Shown in pieces: positions 1 through 11,872 of a DNA stretch of 64,000 nucleotides (its first letter is position 1; every line of letters starts with the position of its first letter). The notes under the pieces are model-generated. The model searched no databases, was not told the origin of the DNA, and was given only the letters and a program-made list of their open reading frames with translations. This stretch comes from Nemertoderma westbladi. Its lineage: Eukaryota > Xenacoelomorpha > Nemertodermatida > Nemertodermatidae. Both the position numbers and the translations under genes were made by a program. The stretch lies in contig JAUCBJ010008596.1 in the NCBI GenBank assembly GCA_032718475.1, positions 1 to 64,000 on the forward strand, given 5' to 3'.

Positions 1-1
1 T

Positions 2-2041
2 ATTTACTAATTTATCGCGTTCTAGCGCGATACTTTGCTGCACTTCTTGCAACTCTAGCCTACTTTCCCTTACTGTGCCCTTGAATTGCTGGACAGTCTC
101 CTGCATCTGCCCGAGCAGGATATCCATCCCCCGCCGTCTCTCGTCCACCCATTCGACCGCCGAAGCGGGAGTCGCCAACGTTGTAGCGGGCGGACGAGGG
201 ACAACGGGCGACAAATTGTGAATATTTCGCTCGGGGTCCAGGACCTGAACTGTCTCTTGGGCAGTTCTGCGGGGCACAGGTAGCTTAGTGCTATGCAGAG
301 GGAATTTAGAGGTAGTTTCAGGGAGCACATGTGCGTCTATCACCGAAGGGGTGATTTCAAGAACAGGCCTAATTATTTCAGGCTCATCTACTATAGTAGG
401 GAGTCTTTCTATTTTAATTATTTGGTCTGCGGGCTCTGTACTACCTACTTTGGTGTTATTTAGTTGCCTTCTAACAGCTGGAGGCAAATCAGGCAATTTC
501 TGCCGGTGGAATGTTCTTTTACGTCTGCTTTGACGAGATCTATTTCCTTTGCCTTCAGTATCGGTGGTATCGCCTTCTTCTGATGATGTATATCCCTGTC
601 TTTTGGGAGTGGATCGATTCATCATCTGCATATTACTAGCTGTTAACTGTTTACTGAAGTCGTCTTGCTTCTCTTGAAGCGTTTCCAACTCCAGTTGGGC
701 GATCTCTTCAGCCGCTCTCCGTTCTGCTTCTGCTGCTGCCGCTTTTGCCTCTGCCGCTGCCGCTTTTACCTCTGCCTCTGCCTCTGCCTTTGCTATTGCC
801 GCTTTTGCTTCTGCCGCTGCTTCTGCTGCTGCCGCTTTTGCCTCTGCCTCTGCTTTTGCTGCGGCCTTTCTGTCTTCTATACGTTTTTTCCTTACTTGTT
901 CTTCCCTTTCTCTAGCGATGCGGAGTTGTTCATCGAATTTAGCTTGGTTCGCCGCTAACCTATCCACATCAATCGCATCTAACACAAGTTTGGCTCCTTC
1001 GCTATTAGGGCTAAGTCCCTCTAGCCTTCTCCTCAACTCTTTATCTCCCACAAAACGCTGATAGTCTGACAGATAGATATCAATGGCATCCTTCTTATGC
1101 GGTTTCTCTGCCGTCGCTTCACTTTCCACTTGGGAAGAAATAGCGTCCGTTGATTCTCCATGGGTTGAGCGCTCCTCCAATTGAGCTTTCCACTGAGCTG
1201 CTCTTTGAACCTGGCGGCTCACCCTTTGAAACCAAGTCTTTACGGCAACTTGCAACGACGTGTCTTGCTTTCGTTTAGAAGCCTCCTCAAAGGCGGATAA
1301 GATTAGCCTAATCCGCAGAACTCTTTCTCTAACTTGATAAAGCAGCGATCCCTGCTCTTGAGGTCCTTGAGGTTGTTGAAAAAGTTGCTTTTCTATTCGC
1401 TCCATAGAGCTGAAGAATCCCTGTGCGTATCCGGCTGCGGACCTCTTCCACACAGCTGGATCGATGGTTTCCTTGGCTACTCCCATCCTGTGTATGTCTT
1501 CCCAGGCCGCTTCTGATAAATCAAACGGGAGTCCGGGTCCGGGGAAGTTCCATTGCGACTCGACAATAGACTTCAGTTCTTCACTAGTATAGCCCGCGTA
1601 GCTATCTCTAGTTGACCGTTGACTTCTCGCCCAATCGATCTGGTGTTCTTCCACCGCGATCAATAACCCAGCGAGCACGGCTGCAGGAAGGATGAGAAGG
1701 GGATCCGTATAAACCGCATCCGTCATCTCTGCTCCGCTCTCGGGTGTCAGCTCTACAGTATCCTCACTACTGGAGCTGCTGGGCCGCTGAGGAATAAGTT
1801 CTTGACTAGCGGGTTGTTGCTGTTCCGCCGCTTGTTGGTCCCGCTTGACCTGAGCTCGGGTGCCTATGATAGACCTACGATGTTGGACCAGCCTAGGTTC
1901 TGTTATTACTACTGGAGGGATGACCTTCCTCACAGTGGGAGGTGAACTGGATTTACGACCAGACGTTTGTACGTCTCTATCTGAGTCGCAGATAGTTACA
2001 TCTAATAAACTGTCTGACAGGTTCTGCTTAGTATCAGACAT
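2..2041 (-). CDS. Gag-like coiled-coil protein of an LTR retroelement, cut by window edge
   Basis: I read the minus strand codon by codon from ATG at 2041 to the window edge: 680 codons with no stop, still open at position 2. The protein starts MSDTKQNLSDSLLD, is Ser/Pro/Glu-rich for about 150 residues, has a mixed middle region, then a long Ala/Glu/Lys coiled coil (about residues 330-440, where the DNA is a GCC/TCT-rich imperfect repeat at 700-900) and a polar Pro-rich tail. The layout (short MSD start, polar N-terminus, Ala/Glu coiled coil) resembles the Gag N-terminal region of the BEL/Pao element at 20174, so I infer the Gag of a second large LTR element transcribed leftwards. No zinc knuckle or enzyme domain is reached before the edge. 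A host coiled-coil protein cannot be excluded. The reading frame is certain; the family assignment is moderate. Confidence 0.72.
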   Translation of the reverse strand, partial: MSDTKQNLSDSLLDVTICDSDRDVQTSGRKSSSPPTVRKVIPPVVITEPRLVQHRRSIIGTRAQVKRDQQAAEQQQPASQELIPQRPSSSSSEDTVELTPESGAEMTDAVYTDPLLILPAAVLAGLLIAVEEHQIDWARSQRSTRDSYAGYTSEELKSIVESQWNFPGPGLPFDLSEAAWEDIHRMGVAKETIDPAVWKRSAAGYAQGFFSSMERIEKQLFQQPQGPQEQGSLLYQVRERVLRIRLILSAFEEASKRKQDTSLQVAVKTWFQRVSRQVQRAAQWKAQLEERSTHGESTDAISSQVESEATAEKPHKKDAIDIYLSDYQRFVGDKELRRRLEGLSPNSEGAKLVLDAIDVDRLAANQAKFDEQLRIAREREEQVRKKRIEDRKAAAKAEAEAKAAAAEAAAEAKAAIAKAEAEAEVKAAAAEAKAAAAEAERRAAEEIAQLELETLQEKQDDFSKQLTASNMQMMNRSTPKRQGYTSSEEGDTTDTEGKGNRSRQSRRKRTFHRQKLPDLPPAVRRQLNNTKVGSTEPADQIIKIERLPTIVDEPEIIRPVLEITPSVIDAHVLPETTSKFPLHSTKLPVPRRTAQETVQVLDPERNIHNLSPVVPRPPATTLATPASAVEWVDERRRGMDILLGQMQETVQQFKGTVRESRLELQEVQQSIALERDKLVN

Positions 2042-2178
2042 GACTATGTATACCGTTGAATGTCTACTGCTGTATTACAGTCTAAGCAAGTCTAGTAACT
2101 CAGTATGAACTGCTAGCCTAGTAATTAATTACCGTTACTGCTACTCAGTGTAGCGTGATATATATATAATATATTAGA

Positions 2179-2421
2179 ATACCGGTATACTTATAGTATA
2201 TATAACTATATAAGTATTATTACAGACTAGGTTTATCACAGAATACCGGTATAATTTTAGCACAAATATATAAATATATAATAGGCCTATCGGAATACCG
2301 GTATACAGCTTACAGTTTGTATGATATATAATTCTGAAATAGAATTAATTACAAGTACCGGTATAATTTCAGCCTAGATTTATAGAAATAAAGATAATAG
2401 GCCTATCGTGAATACCGGTAT
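2179..2421. repeat. Five spaced ATACCGGTAT palindromes
   Basis: The 10-bp palindrome ATACCGGTAT (GTACCGGTAT in one copy) occurs at 2179, 2243, 2295, 2355 and 2412, spaced 52-64 bp. Some copies share longer flanks such as TAGGCCTATCG. The cluster lies about 140-380 bp upstream of the Gag-like start on the minus strand. Confidence 0.85.
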
Positions 2422-3361
2422 ATCAATTATTTCAAATAATTGAATTTCTGTTACTTTAGGGTTACTTTGTTACTTTACTTACTTTATTACCGTTATTTGA
2501 GCAGTAATCCAACTGATATTGAGACCTAATGGTTGTATGGTAGGCCTACGATTTATAAATCGTTAGATTTGATTTATAATTTATATATACCCGTTTTAAT
2601 GGGTTTTGTCAATGTTTGAAATAAATGTTATTATTTCTGGGGGTAATCACTACACAAAGCGGTGCGCTTTCAGTGAAGTGTTACGTATAGGACACTAAAA
2701 CAAATAATTCTAATTTACCTAAGTTACTTAATACTACAAATTACGTACAATTCGGGTGAGATTACAATCTCTAAATAAATGCAAAAATTTACAAAAACGC
2801 AAAATAGGAATTTTTAGGGTAATTTTACAAGAAGTCTACAAACCAGCCTAACAAAGGGTTAGAAAACTGATTATTACAGCGGACAGGGTACTACGGTATT
2901 TGAAATAATAAGTAGTAGTAAATACACTGCGTTGTCTAGATAGGAAAATACCACCGCCTGACGACCTATAGCCGTATCGCTATAGGTTCTACGTTATGTA
3001 TCACGGAATGTTCCTACCTAGAAGTTAATAGAGCTAATCGAATGTGCCTATCAACCACTTTACAACACAAATATAATGCCTACAATAATTACTTCGGAAA
3101 GTACGGTACACTAAACCCTAAATTAGGTGCGAGTACTTGTATAACAAATAATCAGTAGTTAAATATACTTGAACAGCTAAAAGAACCACGGCATCTGCTG
3201 GAGTGACCGATGCACAAAATCACCAGTCTTTACCTACGCCGAGCAGCCCGTGTAGTACCGAGGTTAATTTAACTATAGCGGTATGTATAACAAACACAAT
3301 TACTGTAGGAACAAACTTGGGGACTTGAATGTTGCGAATAATCGCATAAACTCTGAATAAT

Positions 3362-3927
3362 AAATATTACGCTACGCGTACAAACTACTCAAACAAAATA
3401 CAGACCGAACACTGACAGACTACTATCAAGCCTAAACAAACCACGGTATATGCAGACTCCGAAATGATTAGGGAGTATGCGCTCTAACCCAGTAGTGCGA
3501 CTTATTCTTTAGTTGGGGGTTTACCTCACTGCGTTCGCTGCCCCTACTGCCTAATCGTACTTAATCGGACAGATGATCTACACACGCGGCAATCCGTTCA
3601 GACTTAATAACAGCCAGACAACTATCCAGCCTACAAATTATTTAAATAAATTATACGCTACCCGTACAGACTTACACAAACAAAGTACAGACTAAACGAT
3701 GGCAGACTACTCTCAAGCCTAAATAAACTACAGGACATGCAGACTCCGAAATGATTAGGGAGTATGCGCTCTAACCCAGTAGTGCGACTTATTCTTTAGT
3801 TGGGGGGTTTACCTTACAGCGTTGCTGCCCCTACTTCCTAACCGTACTTAATCGGACAAGTGCTCTACACACACTGCAATTCGTTCGGACTTAACAGCAA
3901 TCAGACAACAGCTCAGCCTACAAATTG
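3362..3927. repeat. Tandem duplication, about 286 bp, two copies
   Basis: The blocks at about 3362-3639 and 3648-3927 repeat each other with modest divergence. The anchor TGCAGACTCC is at 3451 and again at 3738 (offset 287), and TACGCTAC/TACGCTACC are 286 apart. Duplicated subrepeats like this are common in LTR/leader regions. Confidence 0.85.
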
Positions 3928-5628
3928 TCTGGACAATCTGATCAGGTTTACACGCCTTCTGTTCAATACTGGCCTACAAACAAATAAAACTTGACAGAAA
4001 TAAGTAAAAATCTCAATAAAAAACCAGGGCTGCAGTCCCTGATTAATTATTAAGGCCTACTGGTATATAATAATCAAAATCGAATAATACTGCTGTAGGT
4101 ACCGGTCCGGATGATCAGGCAGTCAGGCCTACTGGTTACCGGTCGACCGGTACTTTCGACTTTATTGCTTACTGCAATAAAGAAGCTATATCCTTTAATG
4201 TTCGCGCTTTCAGACCTTTGGCAGTTTAACCCGCCAAATTAGAATGTCTTCTAGATAATAAATCGCTTTTTAGTCTATGACAAGTATTTGATTCACTACA
4301 CTAGTCGAAACCAATCCGTGCGCGACCATTCACCCGCTGGATATTCCCGGGAGATTGGGTTCGACGGTTTAATTTTTTATTGCTATGTAAGCCTAATGTA
4401 TTATTCGACTGACAGTATTATATAATCTCTGACAATATTATTCACCTTCGGTAATATTAACAGTTCCTTTAGGACGTGGCGCTTTATCTACATAAACAGA
4501 GTTATGACTTAAACTACTCACAACGATATGGCTTAATTATAATTCACATATATGGCGCATTCTTTAGGAATTGCTTCTTTAACAGACTCACTCATACACT
4601 ATGCTGCACAATACTGCACACTAATCTGCCAATCTTCACTGATTTTAGTCACATATAAAAGGAACACAGGCTGACTCATGTAGGGTCTATCAAATAACAT
4701 TAGATTCACTTCAAACCACTTTAACATAAGTCACAATCGTTTATCTGTAACCCTTCTCTCTTACCTTCGGTATATCAAGAACATTGGGTTTCGGGGTTGT
4801 TTATCGTTATTCCAAATATAATAATTCATCAACCATATTATGAAGAACTGACGGTAAATAGCAGTATAAAACAACAATGAAAACACTGATTGTTATGAGT
4901 TTGCAATGTTTCAGCAGTCAGCATGTATGATCAGTCAGCAGTCATCAGGTATGTTAAATTGCAGCAGTCCGCAGTTAAAGGATATATGCCCTTTATAATT
5001 AAACCTACTAGTGTACGACTAAAAAGCAGTACAGCACAAAAATACTTCCAAGCCGTTCTTTCTTTGGCTCAAGACTGAATGTAAACACTGCACATAGGCA
5101 TTGCGTCATTTCTCGGAAATTTTCTGTACAAGGAGCCACAAAAACGCTCTCATTGGCTGACTGAACTGAGAGACGCCGTAGAACAAAGGAAATCAACACG
5201 TATGAATGTCAGCTGTTAACCGTAGTCATAGTAACTACTGTTCAAGAGTAGCTATCACCCTTTTGCGTCACGAATTGCCATAGAATCATAAAAATATGCC
5301 TTTCACAGTACACATACGGAGGAAATAGGTCTTAGATCCTCTAAAAACACCGATACAGCAATAATACGGTCTCTTACACTTATTAAATCAACTACAGAGT
5401 ATTTTAATGTAAAAGATAATAAAAATAACGGGGCAATTCAGCAAAGGCTTTTACAATCTGCGATGTATCAATGGGTCAGGATCAGAGTGGATTTGAGCCC
5501 CATGAGGGGGCCGAGACTAGCACATTTCTTGATTCGGTAGATGAGGTGGAGCACTTTGATTTCGCACTAATTCTGGAAGAGTATGTACATTTTTGTGAAA
5601 TAGATGAACATAAACTCGAGCATCCATC

Positions 5629-7383
5629 GGTACAGAAACCATTCCAGTGAAACGAGTGCCTATGTGGGAGAGAACAAAGGGACTAGATTTAGACAAACGT
5701 CTCGATTTCTTAATAAATACAGAGTCAAATTGGATAAAACTGAAACATAAGGTAGCATAGCATGGATAACTTGATACAGAAACCATTCCAGTGAAACGAG
5801 TGCCTATGTGGGAGAGAACAAAGGGACTAGATTTAGACCAACATCTCGATTTCTTAATAAATACAGAGTCAAATTGGATAAAACTGAAACATAAGGTAGC
5901 ATAGCATGGATAGTACGTTTGTTTAAATATGCTCACAATAAATTGTCTGTTAGGGACACCCCTCTTATGATTGCCTCGAAGGAGTTGAAAGATGCTGAGG
6001 TTTGTTTATGCCGATATGCACAAAGGAATTAATTTCAGAAGGAAGTTGATCGTCTTTGACAAACAGTACCAGTAGTAAGGAAGGGTCTGATTCGAAACCT
6101 GAATCCCTTTCTTGACAAAAATGGTCTTATTCGACTAGGAAATTCGTATCGAAAACGTATCTACAATACCCTATGAAACCGTATTTCCTGTAATTTTGCC
6201 GCCGAATAGCGCTATTACACGGGCCTTGATCTGGCGAACTCATATTTCGATGGGTCATATGGGATTATCAGTGGCAGCCAGTGAACTAAGAAAGTCATTC
6301 TGGATACTTACCACGCAAATAGTTATAAAGTCGATGTTGTATGATTGTACGATGAAGTGTTTTATATGTCATAAAGTTCGTGGCCGATGCATGGAGCAAC
6401 TTCAAGCACCACTTCCTGTAAGTCGACTGCAACCATACTCCCCTCCATTCTCATTTATTGGAGTGGATATGTTCGGGCATATGTTGGTGAAATATGGTTG
6501 GGGAACAATGAAGAGATACGGTATTCTATTTACGTGTCAAAACTCCCGTGCTGTACATATTGAGCTCGCTATAGATAAATCTGCGGATGCATTTCTTAAC
6601 ACTTTGATTCGATTCTGTTCTCGCCGTGGAACACCTAAACAGATCATCAGTGACAACGGTACTAATTTTGTTGGAGCAGAATCAACGATTCGTTTATTCG
6701 AAGATTACCTAAAGGATGATGAGGTGAATTCATTTATTAAAGGAAATGGTATAAACTGGTAGCTCCATTCTAATTGTGCCGATGAATATCTAGAGTAGAC
6801 TTTCCTAACGCCATATGCCCCACATACTGGGGGATTTTATGAACGGATGATCCAAATAACTAAAAGGATACTTCTTGCAAAACTTCAGGATCATTTAGTA
6901 TCTGAAGATGTCTTACATACTTATCTTGTACAGGTGGCGGGAATTATTAATAGCTGGCCCCTTCACCGATTAACAGCGATCCTAGATGTTGGGAACCCCT
7001 TACGCCACAACATATCTTGCTGCAAAGGCCAGCCTGTAATGTGCCTATTGGGGATGAAAACAGCGCGAACATTTACAGTAAACTATCTTGGCAACAGGAG
7101 GGACAATATCTAGCGGAAGAATTTCGCAAACGCTGGATCGTTGAGTATCTTACATTATGGCATGAACGTCAAAACTGAAATGTGGCACGGTTATACATAA
7201 AACAAGGAGATGCTTTATATTACTCCATTACTCCATCCGATCTCATTGGCCATTAGGAGTTGTAATTGATATTCACCCAGACAAGCATGGCGATGTTCGC
7301 TCTGCTACTGTGAAAACATTAGCCGGTGAAATATATAAGAGACCGATACAGCGCCTATGCCTGTTGGAACAGGTAGACAGGTA
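5629..7383 (+). pseudogene. BEL/Pao Pol remnant: integrase and C-terminal domain
   Basis: This is a decayed plus-strand BEL/Pao pol 3' part. Around 5930-6050 the translation recalls the segment between RNase H and integrase. The longest open stretch (6196-6762) carries a CxxC (CFICHKV), the first integrase Asp in GVDMFG, and the second in ISDNGTNF. After a stop at about 6760 the frame resumes with the Glu-bearing GFYERMI (about 6835) and a conserved integrase tail to 7113. The C-terminal domain typical of the family ends near 7383 (KRPIQRLCLLEQ). Several stops and shifts break it, so it is not functional. It contains a 144-bp tandem duplication at its 5' end. No LTRs were found around it. Confidence 0.85.
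5631..5918 (+). repeat. 144-bp tandem duplication inside the BEL remnant
   Basis: TACAGAAACC begins at 5631 and again at 5775. The 144 bp that follow are nearly identical (the AGACAAACGT/AGACCAACAT difference is visible). 144 is a multiple of three, so the duplication would have kept frame (48 codons). Confidence 0.9.
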
Positions 7384-7929
7384 GTCTACAACTTGAACTA
7401 ATGTTATATATATAACATAACTCATTATATTCCGTATATTATTATATAATATAATATTTCTTTATTATGTTGTATTACAATTATTATGATGTGCTATATG
7501 GAAGTCACAGTATAGAATAAATGGGAATAAACATTTTTTTTATTTTTCTTGAACATAAATGTTAATATAACATAGAAGCTAAGTAGCAATAGAAGTACTA
7601 GTTAGTAGTACAAAGTACAGTACAATACGTGTAATGTAAGTATAACTACTATATTTGGTTGGAATTCATAATACATATATTCAATACTTGGAGAGGGGAT
7701 TGCATAACCCACCACCTACTAGTTTGGGTGGTGGCAATGGACATTATTAGCAACTGGAACTGCATATGTACGGAACGCGATTACCTCAACCAGGATCTCG
7801 TTTGGTAATAAACCAGGGGTTTTCACTAGATTCAATGGTAACCTGAGGGAAGATGACTGCAACACGAGATGTAGACGTTCTTTACTCGATACAACGATTT
7901 CTACAGGGTTTTCAGTTGGGTCAGGACGA
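7384..7929. other. No gene seen; AT-rich spacer
   Basis: AT-rich sequence with no supported coding frame. A short inverted repeat (ACCCACCACC and GGGTGGTGG, about 7707-7735) is the only structure I see. Confidence 0.5.
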
Positions 7930-8515
7930 TCAGGACGATCGAATACGTAAGGGAAAGGCATGGGCAGCCTTGAATAGGCTTTCCAGGATTTGGAAGTCAC
8001 CGAGAATTAATCGGAAACTTAAGGTCCGATAATTTAGAGCAGCAGTAGTTCCAGTACTCCTCTATGGGTGTCCATGCTGGGCTCTAACTGCTGAGGACAC
8101 CAAATCTCTGGATGGCACATTCACAAGAATGCTACTCCGGGTTCATTGTGTCAAGTACAATGCACACATCTCCAACCAGACACTATATAACATTGGAGGT
8201 GTCTCATTGGTTCCCCCAAGCTTGACACTAGAACAAAATCGCCTCCGCTTTGCAGGACATTGCTTTCGCCGTGAGGACCAGCCAGTGCATAATCTTGTAC
8301 TTTGGCAGCCTCATGGAGTGAATACGCATGGTGGACAGCCCATGACTTTCTTGAGACGCATCTTAAAGGACACTGGCCTTGAAGATGCGGATGATCTAGC
8401 AAATGTCATGGGTGATAGGGAGTTGTGGCGGTGCAATTTTGTCGATAAGCCGGCACAGCATTCTTAAAAATGCAGCTGCAATGCAGCATGCCGATCCTAG
8501 TAGTAGTTATCAGGA
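7930..8515 (+). pseudogene. LINE 3' end (RT C-terminal region) fragment
   Basis: A plus-strand frame interrupted by one stop near 8030 reads FRAAVVPVLLYGC, then LRFAGHCFRRED and LVLWQPHG, ending at 8467. This is the characteristic C-terminal tail of many non-LTR retrotransposon ORF2 proteins, after the RT domain. The catalytic RT core is absent, so this is a 5'-truncated copy. The tail (about 8440-8500) recurs inverted at 11695-11872 and 54812-54872, marking one LINE family with at least three copies here. Confidence 0.8.
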
Positions 8516-9545
8516 CGGGTTTCCGGAATAACACGTTTACAGTGGTCTCGAAGTGTTCCAGGAGCTCTTATACACCATAAGGCAATGGTTGCAGATTGTA
8601 TAGATACTATAGGGCCACCCTAATTCATAACATTTTAAACACTAATGATTGCATATATCTATTAAATTTAGTGGTTGTTATATTGAGGCAATATATTATT
8701 AGTTATTTAATATGTAATTTGTTTTGTTTTTTTTTAACCAAAGGCACATGCAGTTAGTAATTACGATAGTTGTGCTATTTGTTTGATTGGTAATGGGATT
8801 GCTGATTACTAAAGTTTATAATTATTTTTATCTCATTTAATTAAATGAGATATGTGTATTTTTTATAAAGAAATAAGATAGTAGGTATAATACCTCAAAT
8901 TGCATAAATGACGGATATAATCGTCAGTAATTAAAAAATATTCAAAAAATGCCCCACATTTCAGGGGTTATGAGAGTTATACTGGTGATCGCAGAACATA
9001 GTTGGTTGTCTCGAGATCTTCTTTGGAATTTATGTGTTTGTATGTTTTGTGTAATGGTACATTATATCTCACTCTTGGCATGCGGTATTCCGTAAGGGGT
9101 AAAGAAGCCTAAATTGTGAAGTATTCCATTAACTGGGCTGGTATCTGACATCAACTGGACAACCTTCTTAATTTACCATAAAGGAGGACTCTTCCACTCC
9201 CGGGCGGTGGGGGGGGGGAGGGGGGGAGCAAAATGGGGCTCTGTTAACCCTCGAAGTGGTGATGTAAATACGTGTCCGTTGTGATAAATTGTAATCGTAT
9301 GATTATTGCTTGCATATATCTGAGTCTGATATGGGTCCAAATTCTGAAGAATCTCAGGACCACTGAATTTGTTTAGTTGTTATCTATAACTTTATCATTT
9401 TCTAAATGAAAAATTTAATTAACTCTTAGAGCAGTGTCCACATTTTTATATGTGGATCGTTTGTTTTTTTTTCTCAGCTTATTAAGGGTTCTTGAAATTA
9501 TTATTTTTTGGTACCATGAACCTCTGTTAAAGAAATGGTGTATTT
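8516..9545. other. No gene seen; spacer with a G-rich run
   Basis: AT-rich sequence without a credible gene. It contains a G-rich run at about 9206-9228 (CCCGGGCGGTGG followed by G tracts). Confidence 0.5.
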
Positions 9546-10010
9546 ATGTTATTTATTTTTCTTTGCCTTCGTAGATTTCGGCAACGAAATCTAGAGGGGG
9601 CTGTGGAAATCGCTCGCCCTCTAGCGACGCTATTCCCACATCTGAAGCATACTACCAAGCTTCAGTGTTTTCAGTATTGTCTGGTAACCAGTAGTGTACC
9701 GTGTGGATACCATCTGGAAATCAGATCTCTCCAGGCACCTGAAGACAGTTCTTTCGAGCCACATTGGAAGGTGTATTTTTATACGGGGGTGAGACCTGGA
9801 CACTGACTAAATCACTTGAACAACGAATTGATGGTTGCTACACAAGACTACTAAGGGCAGCTCTAAACATCAGCTGGAGACAACACATGACAAACGCCGA
9901 GCTTTATGGTACAATACCACCTGTATCAACCACCCTCCGTGAACGCAGATTAAGATTCAGTAGGCACTGCTAGCGAAGTAAAGACGAGGTCATACCAGAT
10001 CTACCTATAT
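9546..10010 (+). pseudogene. Second LINE 3' end fragment, different family
   Basis: Broken frames, the best at 9764-9973, read YGGETWTLTKSLEQRIDGCY then TNAELYGTIPPVS and RERRLRFSRHC. These motifs are typical of the post-RT tail of RTE/CR1-type LINE ORF2 proteins. Upstream frames hold several stops. It is a short truncated copy without catalytic residues. Confidence 0.75.
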
Positions 10011-11394
10011 GATATATATTCGCATTACTGCATTATTATACAGATATACAAGGTTTCAGTCAGTCAGATAAATATTACTTTTCTCCTATCTGCCTGTCTT
10101 ACTGTATTTGATAGAATCATTGTGCATTGTGGGAAATACTAAACAGCTTAACCAGCAAACAACAGACTATCACATACACCGCTTTATACCAGACAATCAA
10201 GATTAGGCTTTTCATCTTATTTCTGACGTCATTACCCCGACGTCTGGCGTGTGATCGTCACACTTGCTAAACTGTTTTCAAATCTTGGAATCTTGTAAAA
10301 AGTCTGCTGTAGATGAAATATAAAAAAATTTGTAAAAAATTATTGAAATAGCGCTACCTCCCCCCCCCCCCCCCCCCCCCGTGATCTTAATAAAAATTTT
10401 AAATTATTTAAGATCACTTTTTTTAAATGCTTAAATAAAATTTTTAAATTACTAACTTTTTTATTTATAAATAAAAACCAGTTTGACTGTTTTCCTAACA
10501 CCTGCCGGAAATATTCGAAGCCAAATCTTGGCAGTTCAGCGCACATTTAATAAAAACTTTTTTTATCATTTAAGAGGAACTGAATGGGCGTCTGTTATAA
10601 TTGTCTCGTCAGTGTCAGTGTCGTCTGTCTCGTCATAATAAATAAATAAATTAATAATATATTAATGATTTGAGTTGCCAACCTGTTAAACTTTATCCAT
10701 TGTAACCATCGTAGCCAATATACTGAGCTCCATTGTTTAGTTTTCCATAGACAGAGGTTACGGTAATTCTCACATTCGTAACTCCAGATACTGATGGATT
10801 TATGTCAAACGAACTAAACGCTCTGAGTAAAGTATTTATAAAAGTTGTGTAAATTTGGGGGTAAAAAATTATACGCATTTGTATTTTTTATTGCTATATT
10901 CTTTAGACCAAGCTGCTGAAAGTACTTTAAATTCTTCAATCATATCCCAAGTAGTTATGAATACTAGTAGTAGCTATTAGTAATTGTCCATCAACACTGG
11001 ATGCTGCATCAGAAACAATAAATAATTCATCAGATGGATGTGGTAGAATGAATGACCGGCTTGTGTCAGCTCGTGCGTGTGTCGTTTTGTTAAAAAGGGT
11101 GTCAAGGATTGTAATTAATGCTGATAAAATGTGGGAAAAACAATTTAAATACTTTGAAGACTAATTTTTGACTGAAGAGAATCAACTAGCACCTAGCTCA
11201 ACTAGCAAGTGAGGATGTAATTTGAGGGGATGCAATGAGATTATGACAATGAACATTGACAGCCCTCAAGAAATAGGGCATAAGCTCCAGGGATGGGATG
11301 ACTTGATTCTGAATGAATTGATGTCATATGATTCATAAGTCCAACATTGGAGGTATTTAATTAGTCTCCCCGATTGAGATTTGAATGGAACCGC
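10011..11394. other. No gene seen; spacer with C homopolymer and a hairpin
   Basis: No supported gene. Position 10360 begins a run of about 21 C. Immediately after it, GTGATCTTAA (10381-10390) and TTAAGATCAC (10408-10417) form a 10-bp inverted repeat with an AT-rich loop. The rest is AT-rich unique-looking sequence. Confidence 0.5.
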
Positions 11395-11525
11395 CTCCGC
11401 TTTGATTGACATTCCGTTCACTCTGATGACCAGCCAGTGCATAAACTTGTGCTTTGGCGGCGTCATTGAGTGAATATGCATTGTGGACAGCCTATGACTT
11501 TCTTGAGACGCCTCTTAAAGTACAC
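11395..11525 (+). pseudogene. Small LINE tail fragment, same family as 7930-8515
   Basis: The stretch from about 11420 to 11525 matches the LINE tail at 8275-8372 on the same strand (CCAGCCAGTGCATAA, TGACTTTCTTGAGACGC). It is degenerate and short. Confidence 0.65.
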
Positions 11526-11694
11526 TGCACGCACAGTGGGTCAAGATCGGTCATAATAGGCATAATCCGATGTGCTCAAAAACTGTATTCAATGAAACCA
11601 TTCGATTCGACATATCGGAAAACCTTGGAAAACATACTTTATTTCAAAATTTTCATGTCCGGGATTGTTCCTATGAGTGAGTATGCCTACTACT

Positions 11695-11872
11695 AGTATC
11701 GGCATGCTGCATTGCAGCTGCATTTTTAAGAATGCTGTGCCGGCTTGTCGACAAAATTGCGCCACCACAACTCCCTATCACCCATGACATTTGCTAGATC
11801 ATCCGCATCTTCAAGACCAGTGTCTTTTAAGATGCATCTCAAGAAAGTCATGGGCTGTCCACCATGCTTATT
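11695..11872 (-). pseudogene. Inverted copy of the same LINE tail
   Basis: This is the reverse complement of about 8330-8510: GGCATGCTGCATTGCAGCTG, then the stop-proximal codons and the block to TGGGCTGTCCACCATGC. It includes the family 3' UTR start. The copy is 5'-truncated. Confidence 0.8.

Larger units (their letters stand above)
2042..5500 (-). other. Probable 5' leader and LTR region of the left-edge element
   Basis: There is no credible coding frame in these 3.4 kb. The region lies upstream of the Gag-like ATG on the minus strand and holds element-style structure: a palindromic ACCGGT repeat cluster (2179-2421) and a 286-bp tandem duplication (about 3362-3927). I could not define LTR ends because the second LTR lies outside the window. 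On the plus strand a TATAAAAGG sits at about 4654, and on the minus strand a TATAAAG at about 4990. Either could be a promoter, but neither leads clearly to a gene except through the minus-strand Gag. Confidence 0.4.

Noticed and set aside
665-958. 97-codon Cys/Leu-rich plus-strand frame
   Set aside because: Opposite-strand shadow of the Ala/Glu coiled coil of the left Gag-like protein.
4476-5199. Two frames of about 60 codons in the left element leader
   Set aside because: Short, with no motif or codon pattern; consistent with chance in AT-rich DNA.
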